A stretch of DNA of 64,000 bases from Vulcanimicrobiota bacterium (GCA_019637395.1 JAHBVR010000016.1:160805-224804); one strand, 5' to 3'; shown: positions 1-8,353, counted from the stretch's first letter. Numbers and translations are program-made. Notes: a model not told the origin generated them from the letters alone.

Positions 1-278
1 TCGCCGACATTCTCAACGCTCATCCCGGCCTCTTCGGTGCCCCTCTGCGCTGGCTGGCCCGCCAAGGGGAGAGGCACGGCAATCTGGAGCAAGCCCTCAG
101 TTCGGCGGCCGTCTATCTGACCGAAAGAGCCGACCAGGCCAAACTGCGCTGGAGCATCTGGCTGGAATGGATGATGACGATGGCTTTTGCCCTGGTCGTG
201 TCGTTGATGGTGGTGGGGACTTATCTGCCCATCATTCAGGCCACCATGAACTTGATGGAAACTTCGGTGATGCCGTGA
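1..278 (+). CDS. GspF/PilC-family membrane protein, C-terminal fragment
   Basis: The gene runs in from the left edge, with its reading frame starting at base 3, and ends with TGA at 276-278. The 91 visible residues match the end of a type II secretion F domain: an amphipathic helix (LEQALSSAAVYLTERADQ), then one hydrophobic segment beginning at MAFALVVSLMVVG and ending in a YLPII-like turn. GspF/PilC proteins sit in the inner membrane and couple the secretion or pilus ATPase to pseudopilin assembly. Its stop overlaps the GTG start of the next GspF-like gene (GTGA), so the two are probably translationally coupled. The N-terminus is outside the window. Confidence 0.8.
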   Translation, partial: ADILNAHPGLFGAPLRWLARQGERHGNLEQALSSAAVYLTERADQAKLRWSIWLEWMMTMAFALVVSLMVVGTYLPIIQATMNLMETSVMP

Positions 279-1273
279 ACGGATTTTTTGAATCGGCTCA
301 CCTGGCCCGTGACCTGCATCTCTTGCTGCAGGCGGGCATGCCCGTACCCGAAGCGTTGGCTCGCATTCAGGCGCGCTCTAAAGGGCGATGGGGCGTAGCC
401 GTGCGCAAAGCCCGGGATGCAGCCGCGGCCGGAACGCCACTGGCGGCGGCTCTGCGCAAAGCGCAAGGCTTTCCGCGGCTACTGGTGGACGGACTGGATG
501 CGGCCGCGGAGGAACTGCCGCTGCAGCGCCTTTCTGAACTGTTGGAGCGCGCCGATTTGCGCCAACGCCAGACCGCCATCGTGCTGGCTTACCCCCTTAT
601 GCTGTTGATCGCGGGGTTGGCGCTGGTGTTGCTGCTCTCCACCACGGTGGGTCAATCTATCCCGAAGTTCCTATCGGAAATTAATACCCAACTGCCGTTA
701 CTCAGCCGAATCACCTTGAATTTTTTGGAGCTAATCAACAACCCGGCCGTTTTGGTCCTGCTGCTGGCAGCCGTGGCCGGATTTGGTTGGGTCCTCTACG
801 GTTCAGGCCCGGCTGCCGCCTGGCGTTTGCGGGTGCCGCTGATCGGCTCCTGGATCCGGCGCAGCGAGACGGCCACCTGGTTGGACTGGGCCGACTACTA
901 CCTGGATCAGGATCGGCCTCTGCCCGAGGCCCTGAGACGCGCCGCGCTGGCCTGTCAGGATCTGGCCTTTCGCCAACGGGCCGAGGCAGCCGCGGCGGAC
1001 GCCGAGCGCGGCCAGGATGTGAAGACAGCGCTGCAGCGCCAGGGTATGGTAGATGAGTTAGCTCTATGGCTGATGGCTCAAGGAGAAGTTCAAGAGTTCC
1101 CCCCTCACTACCTCAGTCGCGCCTCGCAATTGCTTCAGCGCGAGCTCGATGCCGACGCTGAGGGCGGCCTGGCCTGTCTGGAAGTAGCCAGTCTGCTGGT
1201 GATCTCCGTGGTCCTCTTTCCGATGATCATGAGTTTATTTTTGCCTATTTACAACCTGATGGGGTCACTCTGA
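275..1273 (+). CDS. GspF/PilC-like inner-membrane protein (second in tandem)
   Basis: The product is 332 residues from a GTG at 275 that overlaps the previous stop by 4 bp; the frame is open further upstream, but that part would lie inside the previous gene. The protein has the GspF layout of two cytoplasmic helical domains, each followed by membrane segments: hydrophobic stretches near residues 100-120 (LAYPLMLLIAGLALVLLL), 155-175 (LVLLLAAVAGFGWVL) and the C-terminus (LLVISVVLFPMIMSLF). The LPLIGSWIRR-like segment and the helix ending in PIYNL are typical of the family. The second half is divergent and lacks the usual GEESG-type motif, having AQGEVQEFP instead. It is the middle of three consecutive GspF-like genes upstream of a GspE ATPase. 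Confidence 0.8.
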   Translation: MNGFFESAHLARDLHLLLQAGMPVPEALARIQARSKGRWGVAVRKARDAAAAGTPLAAALRKAQGFPRLLVDGLDAAAEELPLQRLSELLERADLRQRQTAIVLAYPLMLLIAGLALVLLLSTTVGQSIPKFLSEINTQLPLLSRITLNFLELINNPAVLVLLLAAVAGFGWVLYGSGPAAAWRLRVPLIGSWIRRSETATWLDWADYYLDQDRPLPEALRRAALACQDLAFRQRAEAAAADAERGQDVKTALQRQGMVDELALWLMAQGEVQEFPPHYLSRASQLLQRELDADAEGGLACLEVASLLVISVVLFPMIMSLFLPIYNLMGSL

Positions 1274-2238
1274 TGAGTCAGCCTCAGCCACGCGAGATTC
1301 TCAATGCTTTGCGCCAACTGGCTATATTGGTGCGGCTCGGCTATCCTCTGGCCGAAGGTCTCCGCCAGATGGCGCCCGATGCCTCTCCCTGGTTGGCGCG
1401 ATTGGGGGAAGACATGGAGCGCGGGGACAGCCTGGAGCAAGCCATGGGACGCCAGCCGCGGCTTTTCTCGCCCTATTTCCGTACCCTCATCGAGGCGGCC
1501 GCCGACCATCCACAACCCGACAAAGTGCTGGAAGATTTGAGCCACTGGCTGGAACGCTCCGAACAAGTCGAACGCAAAGTCAATACGGTGCTGACTTATC
1601 CAGCCGTGGTGCTGCTGATGCTTTTTGCCTGCCTGGTGATTGGTCTGGGATTGGTTGCCCCGCTGACCTTCGACCTTATGCACGTCCAGCAAGCCAACGC
1701 CGTCACTCCCTCCTACCTGGCCTACCTCGTCTGGTTACCGGTGTTGCCGCTTTTGGCGATGCTGCTCTCGCTGGTGCTGGGCCAGCCGGCTCGGCCACTG
1801 CTCTGGCTCTTTCCTGAGATTCGCAACCTCAATAATCTGGCCAGCCAGGCCGTCTGGGCGCGAGCTTTCGGTTCGCTGCTGGCGGCCGGTGTGCCGCCGA
1901 TCGAAGCGGTGGAGAAATCGCTGCCCATCGTCAAGGATGCGCGATTGCGCGGGCAAATGGCCGAGGCCGCCGCGCAGGCGCGGCGCGGCACCAACCTGGA
2001 GACCGCGCTGGCCCGGTGCGGCCTGGAGCCATCGTTGATCTGGTGCCTGGACGGCGAAGCAGTGGCTCAGCGGGTGCTGGACGGAGCCGATGCCATCGAC
2101 CGCGAAATAGGGTTACGCGCCGACCTGCAACTGCGCCTCATGGCGCCCCGCGCGCTGATCCTGATCGGCATCCTGTGCGGGTTGGCGCTGGTCGCTTTCT
2201 GGTGGCCCTTCTATTCGGCCACCGCCGCCATCCAGTGA
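1273..2238 (+). CDS. GspF/PilC-like inner-membrane protein (third in tandem)
   Basis: The product is 321 residues from an ATG that shares one base with the previous stop (TGATG). It is a divergent GspF/T2SSF protein. An N-terminal helical domain contains RLGYPLAEGLRQMA, comparable to the family's 'GxPLxxAL' helix. Membrane segments follow near residues 112-132 (YPAVVLLMLFACLVIGLGLV), 155-172 and 294-310. The second F domain (ARAFGSLLAAGVPPIEAVEKS) is well preserved. Like its neighbour it lacks a clear second GEESG motif. Its stop overlaps the GTG of gspE by 4 bp, so this is one tightly coupled operon. Three different F-type subunits in a row may form a hetero-oligomeric platform; that is inference. 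Confidence 0.8.
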   Translation: MSQPQPREILNALRQLAILVRLGYPLAEGLRQMAPDASPWLARLGEDMERGDSLEQAMGRQPRLFSPYFRTLIEAAADHPQPDKVLEDLSHWLERSEQVERKVNTVLTYPAVVLLMLFACLVIGLGLVAPLTFDLMHVQQANAVTPSYLAYLVWLPVLPLLAMLLSLVLGQPARPLLWLFPEIRNLNNLASQAVWARAFGSLLAAGVPPIEAVEKSLPIVKDARLRGQMAEAAAQARRGTNLETALARCGLEPSLIWCLDGEAVAQRVLDGADAIDREIGLRADLQLRLMAPRALILIGILCGLALVAFWWPFYSATAAIQ

Positions 2239-3401
2239 GTCTGCCTCCGGATCTGGCTCAACTGCTGACTCCCCCGCAGGACTTTGATGCCCGGCCCGCC
2301 GTGGAGTGGTTGATCCGCCAGGCAGCCCGCGCCGGAGCCAGTGATCTCCACCTACGGCCCAATCAGGGCAAAGTCGAAGTGCTGACCCGGGTCGACGGCG
2401 TGCTGGCCGAGCAACTGGAGCTGCCGGGTGAAATCTACGAACGATTGCTGGTGGGTCTAAAGAATATGGCCCGGGTCCAGTCGTTTCGCAAATCGACTCC
2501 CCAGGACGGCCGGCTGAGCGTAGACGGCTGCGAGGTGCGCCTGGCCACCGGCCCCAGCCATTTCGGAGAAAAGGTCATCATGCGCCTGGTCCGGTCCGGC
2601 CAGCAGCTGCCCGACCTGGAGCAACTGGGCCTGGAAGAATCTCAGCTACATCGCTGGCAATCCATCCTCCGACAACCGCAGGGATTATTGTTGGCCACCG
2701 GCCCTGCCGGCAGCGGCAAGACGACCACCCTCTATGCCTCGCTGCGCTGGCTGTGGAAAGGTCAGGCCCGCTGGCTCGGACCGCGCCGCGGCGCCCGCCT
2801 CAATGTAGTGACCTTAGAGGATCCGATCGAAGTGGTTTTGCCGGAATTTACTCAGACGCCGCTGCAACCGGCTGCCGGCATGACTTTCGCCAGCGGCTTG
2901 CGCTCGCTGTTGCGCCAGGACCCGGATGTCATTCTGGTGGGAGAGATCCGCGACCCGGAGACCGCCGCGGCCGCCGTGCAGAGCAGCTTGACCGGACATC
3001 TGGTGCTCTCTACCGTGCATGCCCGCGACAGCGTTGGAGTAGCGCCCCGTCTGCTGGAACTGGGAGTGGAGCCCTACCTGTTGTCGGCCGCTCTGGGCGG
3101 AGTCATCTATCAAAGATTGCTGCGCCGCCTCTGCGCACACTGCAAGAGCGAGGAGGGAGAGCCGATTGGCTGTGACCACTGCGATTCCAGCGGCTACCGT
3201 GGACGCGTGGCGGTGGCTGAAGTCATGACCGTCTCGGAAGAGCTGCGTCAGGGAATTTTAGATCGCCTGCCGCTGGCTCGGCTCCGCCGTCTGGCAGAGG
3301 AAAGCGGTATGCTGCCTCTGCTCGAGGGAGCGCGCCTGCTCCTGAAAACAAATTGCACCTCGCAAGACGAGGTGCAACGCTGTGTGGGTGCGTGTGGCTG
3401 A
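2235..3401 (+). CDS. gspE: Type II secretion / type IV pilus assembly ATPase (GspE/PilB family)
   Basis: This 388-residue hexameric motor ATPase would power pseudopilus assembly from the cytoplasm. Visible motifs are ASDLHL (35-40), Walker A GPAGSGKT (156-163), the Asp box LEDPIE (194-199), Walker B DPDVILVGEIRD (229-240) and the His box TGHLVLSTVHARDS (253-266). Two cysteine pairs (C300/C303 and C313/C316) form the tetracysteine zinc site typical of GspE. The N1 domain that binds GspL or similar partners is almost absent, so the protein is shorter than the usual ~500-560 residues. The start is a GTG overlapping the preceding stop (GTGA); the open frame extends further upstream only inside that gene. 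It ends the 1-3401 operon. Confidence 0.93.
   Translation: MSLPPDLAQLLTPPQDFDARPAVEWLIRQAARAGASDLHLRPNQGKVEVLTRVDGVLAEQLELPGEIYERLLVGLKNMARVQSFRKSTPQDGRLSVDGCEVRLATGPSHFGEKVIMRLVRSGQQLPDLEQLGLEESQLHRWQSILRQPQGLLLATGPAGSGKTTTLYASLRWLWKGQARWLGPRRGARLNVVTLEDPIEVVLPEFTQTPLQPAAGMTFASGLRSLLRQDPDVILVGEIRDPETAAAAVQSSLTGHLVLSTVHARDSVGVAPRLLELGVEPYLLSAALGGVIYQRLLRRLCAHCKSEEGEPIGCDHCDSSGYRGRVAVAEVMTVSEELRQGILDRLPLARLRRLAEESGMLPLLEGARLLLKTNCTSQDEVQRCVGACG
3353..3377. repeat. Perfect 10-bp inverted repeat in the 3' end of gspE
   Basis: TTGCACCTCG and CGAGGTGCAA are separated by CAAGA, forming a 10-bp stem with a 5-base loop about 22 bp before the gspE stop. There is no following T-run on the plus strand, so it is not a standard intrinsic terminator. 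It could pause transcription or protect the 3' end of the mRNA. Confidence 0.5.
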
Positions 3402-3403
3402 AA

Positions 3404-3583
3404 TTATCCGGCCATAAGCTCTTGTTCCAGGCGGGCCATCTTGGCTTCCGTGGCGGCGATCTGGCGGAACAAACGCTGATGCTGACGAGGGCTGCCCGTG
3501 CGCATCGCTCGCGACAAAACGTGGGATAATTCGCGCTCGGCGGCGCGCATTTCTAAGACCGCAGCTCTTACTCGATCAGGCAT
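3404..3583 (-). CDS. Small charged helical protein, 59 residues, unknown function
   Basis: Reading the minus strand, a GGAGGACG ribosome-binding site precedes ATG at 3583, and the frame closes with TAA at 3404, only 2 bp from the convergent gspE stop. The product begins MPDRVRAAVLEMRAAERELSH and is rich in Arg, Glu, Ala and Gln throughout, predicting one or two amphipathic helices. It has no membrane segment or cysteine motif. The strong Shine-Dalgarno sequence and the neat fit between genes support a real gene. No family was recognised. Confidence 0.55.
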   Translation of the reverse strand: MPDRVRAAVLEMRAAERELSHVLSRAMRTGSPRQHQRLFRQIAATEAKMARLEQELMAG

Positions 3584-3685
3584 TTTTTTCGTCCTCCAAA
3601 GTTCGACTTTCTAAGGACGATTATGCCGGGGGAAGTGAGCTTTGCTCAGACAGAGCCGTACCCGACCGCTGGTATTGGAATAATC

Positions 3686-4084
3686 TTAGTGTTCCGGCTG
3701 GGAGATGATGACCAGAGTGGGCAACAGCATACCGCTCAGAAAGGCGATAGGCAACAACATCAACGACTGTGAAGCCAGACTGACGAAGGTGAGCAGGCCG
3801 GTCAGGGCGCCCGCCTGAGTGGCCGACAGAACGAATTCAGCCAGCGCATGCTCGCCTCGCTGATGTTCGTAGCGAGCATAGGCGCAGCCGCCCAGGCTAA
3901 AGATCAACCAGGCGGCCAGAGCGCCGACCATCTCGTGGGCGAAGGCCGAACCCAAGGCTCCACCCACCAGGGTGCAGACAAAACCCAGCATCGCTCCAGT
4001 CAGTCCGGAAAGCAGAGTGTCCACTTTTACCGGGGGCAGGGCGCGCGCGCTGGAATGGGTCAATTCGAGTTGGCGTAATAACAC
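3686..4084 (-). CDS. Small integral membrane protein, 132 residues, unknown
   Basis: The start is placed at GTG 4084 because AGGAGG lies 8 bases upstream (plus-strand CCTCCT at 4093-4098); the frame is open for ten more codons to a GTG at 4114 that has no such site. The protein has a short hydrophilic N-terminus and about four hydrophobic segments: LSGLTGAMLGFVCTLVGGAL, MVGALAAWLIFSLGGCAYA, ATQAGALTGLLTFVSLA and LLPIAFLSGMLLPTLVII. A charged hairpin (RYEHQRGEH) lies in the middle. The gene is divergent from the gene at 4264, so the roughly 180 bp between them should hold both promoters. No family was recognised. Confidence 0.6.
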   Translation of the reverse strand: MLLRQLELTHSSARALPPVKVDTLLSGLTGAMLGFVCTLVGGALGSAFAHEMVGALAAWLIFSLGGCAYARYEHQRGEHALAEFVLSATQAGALTGLLTFVSLASQSLMLLPIAFLSGMLLPTLVIISQPEH

Positions 4085-4263
4085 TGATTTGTCCTCCTGG
4101 ACTGAATCTACCACCAGCTTAGGGCGTACCGCTAAAGCAAGGTGAAAACAATCCTGGATCCTTGTAACAAAGTTGTTGCATGATTTTGCGATTCCGTTAA
4201 CGCCCCGACATGGTTTGTTTCACCCCGACAAGGGGCCACCCCCGAGGGTTCGAACTCAAAGGA

Positions 4264-5460
4264 ATGGCCAAAAGCGAGCTCGAGCAACTGGTGCAGCGGG
4301 CGCGGGAGCAAGGCCAGTTGCATTCCACCGGCCGCTTCAGCCTGGATGTGGCTTCCGCCTCTCGCCAGTTTGGCCAGTACGCTCTACCCGAACCGATTTC
4401 CGTGGTGGCTCGCCTGATCCGCGTGGGCGCTCTATGCGGCGGCGCAGTGCAGGCCGACTTGAGTTCGAAAAAGACCACTCTGACCATCGCCGGACACTGG
4501 GCCTCGGTCAGTTCGTTAGCCCAATCCTTCGACCAGGTACTTTCCCAGGACGCGGCCGACCGCGAGTTCTCCATCGCTCTCAACAGCATCATCACCAGGC
4601 CCTTTCAAGACTTGCGGATCCTGAGGGGGGAGCCGGGTCGGATCGGGCAACTCGTCATGAATAAGGAGCGTGAGGTGGAAGTGGCCGAGGCCGTCAATCT
4701 GGCCCAGGACCTCTACTTTACGCGCCTCGAGTGGGCTACGCCCAAGGGGCGTTCCTTGTCGTCCGATCTGGCGAAACTGGAAGCCTGGTTTCGCTATTGC
4801 CGGGTTCCAGTGACCCTCAACGGCCAACCTTTGCAGGTCCCCCTGGGCCATCCACGCGGCCCGGGTCTGCTCAAGCACCTGGGGGCAGCCAAACAGGTAC
4901 TCCTGAAAGGTCCCTGGTACCAACCGGCCAGCTACTTCTGGGCCGACCACCAGATCCTCGAGTTTCGCCTTTACAGCCCCCAGGCCGCCCGCAACGAGGT
5001 TCGCCTGCCCACTCCCAGCCTGGCCAGCGCCCGCCTCTGGGCCGGTACCCAGCAGCCCGAAAACTGGGATTGTTGCTATCTGGCTCTTTCTTTTGCCAGC
5101 GATTTGAGTCAACCCGGCCGCATCGACTGGGTTCATCGTGGTCAGTTGGTGGAAAGGGAGGAGATCGAGTTCTCCCTACCGGCGGTCACGGCCATCGTCT
5201 CTTGCCACGGCCTAAGCATGGATCTCCTGGGCGAAAAGCCCGTGCACAACCAGGCTTTCGATGCCCGGCGCCAGTTCTTGCGCGACTGGCTGGATTGCCT
5301 GCAGGAAGAATTGGAGGCCCGCTATCCCGAGGCAGGACGGGAGTTGCTGCTCAAAGTGCTCTTCGACAGCCGTTGGCGCAAACAGATAGTGCGCCTACCC
5401 GGCAAGCGGCGCGTGGACGAACTGCTGCGCCGCCTCAATCCTGCCAATCAGACGGCTTAA
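4264..5460 (+). CDS. Conserved-looking hypothetical protein, about 398 residues
   Basis: The frame is open from an ATG at 4210, but the start is placed at ATG 4264 (MAKSELEQLVQRAREQGQL) because a weak AAAGGA precedes it and the first 18 codons look non-coding. The protein is soluble, with no signal peptide or membrane segment. It mixes alpha and beta patterns, including ALPEPISVVARLIRVGALCGG followed by strands. The helix-then-strand opening is faintly like the N-terminus of GHKL-type ATPases, but none of the N/G box motifs is visible, so no function is assigned. Its last 26 bp overlap, convergently, the 3' end of the ABC1-like kinase gene. Confidence 0.65.
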   Translation: MAKSELEQLVQRAREQGQLHSTGRFSLDVASASRQFGQYALPEPISVVARLIRVGALCGGAVQADLSSKKTTLTIAGHWASVSSLAQSFDQVLSQDAADREFSIALNSIITRPFQDLRILRGEPGRIGQLVMNKEREVEVAEAVNLAQDLYFTRLEWATPKGRSLSSDLAKLEAWFRYCRVPVTLNGQPLQVPLGHPRGPGLLKHLGAAKQVLLKGPWYQPASYFWADHQILEFRLYSPQAARNEVRLPTPSLASARLWAGTQQPENWDCCYLALSFASDLSQPGRIDWVHRGQLVEREEIEFSLPAVTAIVSCHGLSMDLLGEKPVHNQAFDARRQFLRDWLDCLQEELEARYPEAGRELLLKVLFDSRWRKQIVRLPGKRRVDELLRRLNPANQTA

Positions 5461-6766
5461 GCCAGTGGAGAACGGTGTGGCGCACGATATCCAAATTGGA
5501 CAGATGGGTGGAGAAGCCTCGCCAGTCCAGGGGAGCCGCCAGGCGCATAGGGAGTTCCGCCAGAAAGCGCAAGCCAGCCTGGGTGAAGACGTGCCACATC
5601 AGTTGCGACTCGCCCAATTGCGCCTCGATTCCCTCCAGATGAAAGAGAATCTTGCGCAATAGAATTAAATCGAGGGGAAACTGCTCGCCCCAGCACTCCG
5701 GGTCGAGCAGGCCAGAAAGGGTGCCGCTACGCGGGCAGGCACCCACCGGAGCTCCGGTCAGTTGGCTGGCGTAAAATTCCCAATCTTGCTGGTCCCCGCG
5801 CCAGGCCGAGAGCAGCGCCTGGGTCAGCAGAGCGCGCCGTCCTTTGGAAAGCACCAACACGCTTCCCCAGTCCAACAGAGCCAGTCGGCCTTCACGGCTG
5901 ACCCACATGTTACCGGGATGCGGATCGAGGTGAAAGATCCCATCCTCCTCGGGGGTGAAAAACGGATCGGTAATCAGTACGCGAACGGCCAGAGGAAAAA
6001 GCTCGGCGGCCCGCTCATGCTCCAATAAGGGCGTGCCGTGAAGACGTTCCATGACCAGGCCTCGCAACTGCGGGTATAATTGGGGAACCTGCACTTCGGG
6101 TTGATTCTGGAAACGTTGGGCGGCCAGCAGCAACTGGCGTTGCTCACGGCTGGGATGCAGTTCGTCTTCCAGCAAGCGCACCAGGCCGGCCAGGATGGTG
6201 CGGTAGTCGAACACCGGGAGCTCATTTTCGCGGCACCAGGCGCCTAATTTACCGCCCAGGTCCTCCCAGATGGCGAACTCTTCGCGCAGCTTTTCGGCTA
6301 CCCCGGGCTTGAGTTGCTTGCACACCACCTCGGTCTCGCCCCAGGAGCAGGCAAAAACACTGGCCACCGATCCCTCCGCCAGCGCCTGCTGGGGGCACAG
6401 TTCCAAGGGCCACTCGTAATCCTCGACGCTGGCCAGCGGCAGGCAAGACTCCAACTCGCGCAGCTTCTCCCGGAAAGACTCCGGCAGACGCGGATCGCGA
6501 GCCAGCAACTGGCCCAGCTTGTGCAGAGTGGGACAGTCGCGCATCAGAGCGGTCATGCGCTCGGCGCTGCTTTGCGCCTGTATCTGGTTGAGCAGAATGG
6601 CCTGCCGTCGTTCCGGCTTCAGGGACTGCACGAAGTGCAGTAGCCCGCGCTCCAGCACCGGTTGATAGCGCTGGTAAGCTTCAGGGAGCAGGTCTTGGAG
6701 CCAACCTTGAATATCCACGGTGGGAACTTCGGAGGCGAAAGGAGTTCCCATCCCTGGAGCCGTCAT
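5435..6766 (-). CDS. ABC1/UbiB/ADCK-family atypical kinase
   Basis: Family hallmarks in order, numbered from ATG 6766: LGQLLA in the KxGQ region (84-89), the alanine-rich nucleotide loop AEGSVASVF (about 130-138), the conserved lysine in VVCKQLKPG (K150), the catalytic-loop signature HLDPHPGN (279-286) and the metal-binding LLDWGS (297-302, where DFG is usual). ABC1 proteins are ATPases or kinases that support isoprenoid-lipid metabolism, classically ubiquinone synthesis. The KLGQLLARDP form departs from KxGQ-N-terminal consensus, so this is a divergent member. Start choice is uncertain: GTG 6787, ATG 6766 and ATG 6751 all lack a clear ribosome-binding site. A long C-terminal region follows the kinase core. 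No quinone genes adjoin it; hopanoid genes lie about 50 kb away. Confidence 0.82.
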   Translation of the reverse strand: MTAPGMGTPFASEVPTVDIQGWLQDLLPEAYQRYQPVLERGLLHFVQSLKPERRQAILLNQIQAQSSAERMTALMRDCPTLHKLGQLLARDPRLPESFREKLRELESCLPLASVEDYEWPLELCPQQALAEGSVASVFACSWGETEVVCKQLKPGVAEKLREEFAIWEDLGGKLGAWCRENELPVFDYRTILAGLVRLLEDELHPSREQRQLLLAAQRFQNQPEVQVPQLYPQLRGLVMERLHGTPLLEHERAAELFPLAVRVLITDPFFTPEEDGIFHLDPHPGNMWVSREGRLALLDWGSVLVLSKGRRALLTQALLSAWRGDQQDWEFYASQLTGAPVGACPRSGTLSGLLDPECWGEQFPLDLILLRKILFHLEGIEAQLGESQLMWHVFTQAGLRFLAELPMRLAAPLDWRGFSTHLSNLDIVRHTVLHWLKPSDWQD

Positions 6767-6863
6767 CCCGCGGCCAATCCCGATCACGAGCGGATTGAAC
6801 CTCGCTTGCCACCCAGCTCGGCGGAACTGCGAGAAAGGGTCATTTCGGAAGTCACGGCAGCCC

Positions 6864-6891
6864 CAGCAGGGCGGCCAGCTCCGCCCTGCTG
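6864..6891. repeat. 11-bp perfect inverted repeat
   Basis: CAGCAGGGCGG (6864-6874) and CCGCCCTGCTG (6881-6891) flank CCAGCT. Neither strand has a T-run after it, so a terminator is unlikely. It lies in the divergent spacer upstream of the ABC1-like kinase and could be an operator or an mRNA leader hairpin. Confidence 0.5.
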
Positions 6892-7068
6892 CAACCCAAA
6901 ATAACCCGCAATCCAGCCACGCATCGGGTTGCCTGCCACAGCTCCAAAGCCACGAGTCGAGCAGCCCCCGTCTGCAAGGCTAGCGAACGGCGTTTAGACG
7001 AGGTATTTTTAAAACGCTATGCTCCGCATCATCAGCATCGAACTACTCCCCCACCTGAGCCACCGGAG

Positions 7069-7089
7069 GGCGCGGCGAGACGCCGCGCC
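7069..7089 (+). promoter_or_regulatory. Hairpin immediately upstream of a ribosome-binding site
   Basis: GGCGCGGCG-AGA-CGCCGCGCC is a perfect 9-bp stem. It ends 2 bases before AGAGGAGG (7092-7099), which serves the GTG start at 7106. The close placement suggests a leader hairpin affecting translation or mRNA stability; this is inference. Confidence 0.4.
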
Positions 7090-7105
7090 TCAGAGGAGGC
7101 AAAAA

Positions 7106-7333
7106 GTGGGGAAACCATCAGATAAGTTCAAGGTCAGTCGCCGCCGCAAGCATAAGTTTCGGATGCGAGGCCACGCTCAGCGCGTGTTTCCAGATTGGGC
7201 ACATGCCTGGAGCGCCGGCGACCATCTCAAGGTCTGCAGTTGCTGGATGTGCGGCAATCCTCGGCGCCACATGAAAGGCAAGGAACGGCTGCCTTTTGCT
7301 GAGCGACGTGCCCATCTCTACTGGGACGATTAA
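7106..7333 (+). CDS. Small CxxCGNPRR protein, 75 residues
   Basis: The start is GTG 7106, set by AGAGGAGG 6 bases upstream; the frame is open further upstream but looks non-coding. The product is very basic and soluble. Its mark is CSCWMCGNPRR near residues 44-54, followed by a K/E-rich stretch and ERRAHLYWDD. Small proteins with a C-x-C-x-x-C-x-NPR core followed by an E-R/K-R tail are widespread in bacteria and mostly annotated as hypothetical; a metal site or nucleic-acid binding is plausible but unproven. A strong terminator follows 4 bases after the stop. Confidence 0.75.
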   Translation: MGKPSDKFKVSRRRKHKFRMRGHAQRVFPDWAHAWSAGDHLKVCSCWMCGNPRRHMKGKERLPFAERRAHLYWDD

Positions 7334-7337
7334 CACA

Positions 7338-7372
7338 AAAAGCCCCCGATCTTGGCGAGATCGGGGGCTTTT
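7338..7372. terminator. Strong bidirectional intrinsic terminator
   Basis: AAAAGCCCCCGATCT (7338-7352), loop TGGCG and AGATCGGGGGCTTTT (7358-7372) form a perfect 15-bp stem, GC-rich at its core, with T-runs on both strands. It closes the plus-strand CxxC gene and the minus-strand acyl-CoA dehydrogenase-etfB-etfA operon, whose last stop is at 7384. Confidence 0.93.
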
Positions 7373-7383
7373 CTTTAAACGAA

Positions 7384-8343
7384 CTAGGCCTTGAGTTCTT
7401 CAGCCAGCTTGGGGACGAACTCGAAGAGGTCGGCCACGACTCCGTAGTCGGCCACCTTAAAGATGGGCGCTTCGGGGTTATTGTTGATGGCCACGATGCA
7501 ACCGGAGTTCTGCATCCCCACCAGGTGCTGGATGGCGCCGGAGATACCGACGGCCACGTAGAGTTCGGGGGTGACCACTTTGCCGGTCTGGCCGACCTGA
7601 TAGCGGTGCTCCTTCCAGCCGGCGTCGACGACCATACGGCTGGCGCCGACCGCCCCATTGAAGGCGGTGGCCAGGCCATCGATGAGGTGGAAGTTCTCCG
7701 GGCCTTTGAGGCCGCGGCCACCGGCCACCACCACCCGGGCTTCGGAGAGGTCGACGGCGCCGGACTCCCCTTTGCCTTCGACGGAAACGAGCTGGATACG
7801 GCTGTCGCCCTGGCCGGCGGCCAGATCCGAGACGGTAGCCGTCTTGGACGAATCCGCGGCGGCCACGTCGAGCACGTTGGGACGAACGGTGGCGAAGGCC
7901 GGGCTGCCGGTCAGCTTGACGGTGGCGCGCGCCTTGCCCGAGTAGACGGGGCGAACGGCTTTGAAGTTGTCTCCATCAGCCGTCAGGCCGATGATTTCAC
8001 TGGCCAGGCCGGCCGAGAAGCGAGCGGCCAGCTTACCGGCCAGCTCTTTGCCGTGGGTGGTGGCGGGCACCAGCACCAGGTTGGCGCCGGTCGACTTGAT
8101 GGCGCCTTCCACGGTGCTGGCCACGGCGGCCAGATCCCACTTGTCAAAGGCGGCGTCTTCGTTGGCGTGAACCTGGGAAGCGCCCTGGTGGCCGGCGGCG
8201 GCGGCAGCGGCTTTGGCGCCGGTGCCGAGCAGGACGCAGTGAACAGAGCCACCCAGGCCGGCGGCCAGGGAGAGGCACTCCAGGGTAGGACGGGTGATCT
8301 CGCCGTTGCGCACCTGTCCGAATACGAGAATTACTTTCGACAT
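7384..8343 (-). CDS. etfA: Electron transfer flavoprotein, alpha subunit
   Basis: The product is 319 residues. EtfA binds FAD and, with EtfB, passes electrons from acyl-CoA dehydrogenases to the quinone pool. The C-terminal FAD domain is unmistakable at about 230-296: [44 protein letters not shown] and [13 protein letters not shown]. The N-terminal alpha/beta domain begins [16 protein letters not shown]. The start is ATG 8343, preceded by AAGGAG; the frame continues upstream only into etfB. etfB lies 10 bp upstream and an acyl-CoA dehydrogenase opens the operon, so this ETF probably serves that enzyme and the second dehydrogenase at 16230-17423. Confidence 0.96.
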   Translation of the reverse strand: MSKVILVFGQVRNGEITRPTLECLSLAAGLGGSVHCVLLGTGAKAAAAAAGHQGASQVHANEDAAFDKWDLAAVASTVEGAIKSTGANLVLVPATTHGKELAGKLAARFSAGLASEIIGLTADGDNFKAVRPVYSGKARATVKLTGSPAFATVRPNVLDVAAADSSKTATVSDLAAGQGDSRIQLVSVEGKGESGAVDLSEARVVVAGGRGLKGPENFHLIDGLATAFNGAVGASRMVVDAGWKEHRYQVGQTGKVVTPELYVAVGISGAIQHLVGMQNSGCIVAINNNPEAPIFKVADYGVVADLFEFVPKLAEELKA

Positions 8344-8353
8344 CGTGAACTCC

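Larger units (their letters stand above)
6767..7105. other. Intergenic region with two strong hairpins
   Basis: This stretch of about 340 bp holds no convincing gene. It contains an 11-bp perfect inverted repeat (CAGCAGGGCGG / CCGCCCTGCTG, 6864-6891, loop CCAGCT). A second, 9 bp with a 3-base loop (GGCGCGGCG AGA CGCCGCGCC, 7069-7089), sits just upstream of the ribosome-binding site of the next gene. It lies between a minus-strand gene start and a plus-strand gene start, so promoters for both are expected, but no good -35/-10 pair was seen. Confidence 0.5.

Noticed and set aside
4242-4262. GGTTCGAACTC resembling a tRNA T-arm
   Set aside because: No companion arms nearby; chance match in the leader of the gene at 4264.
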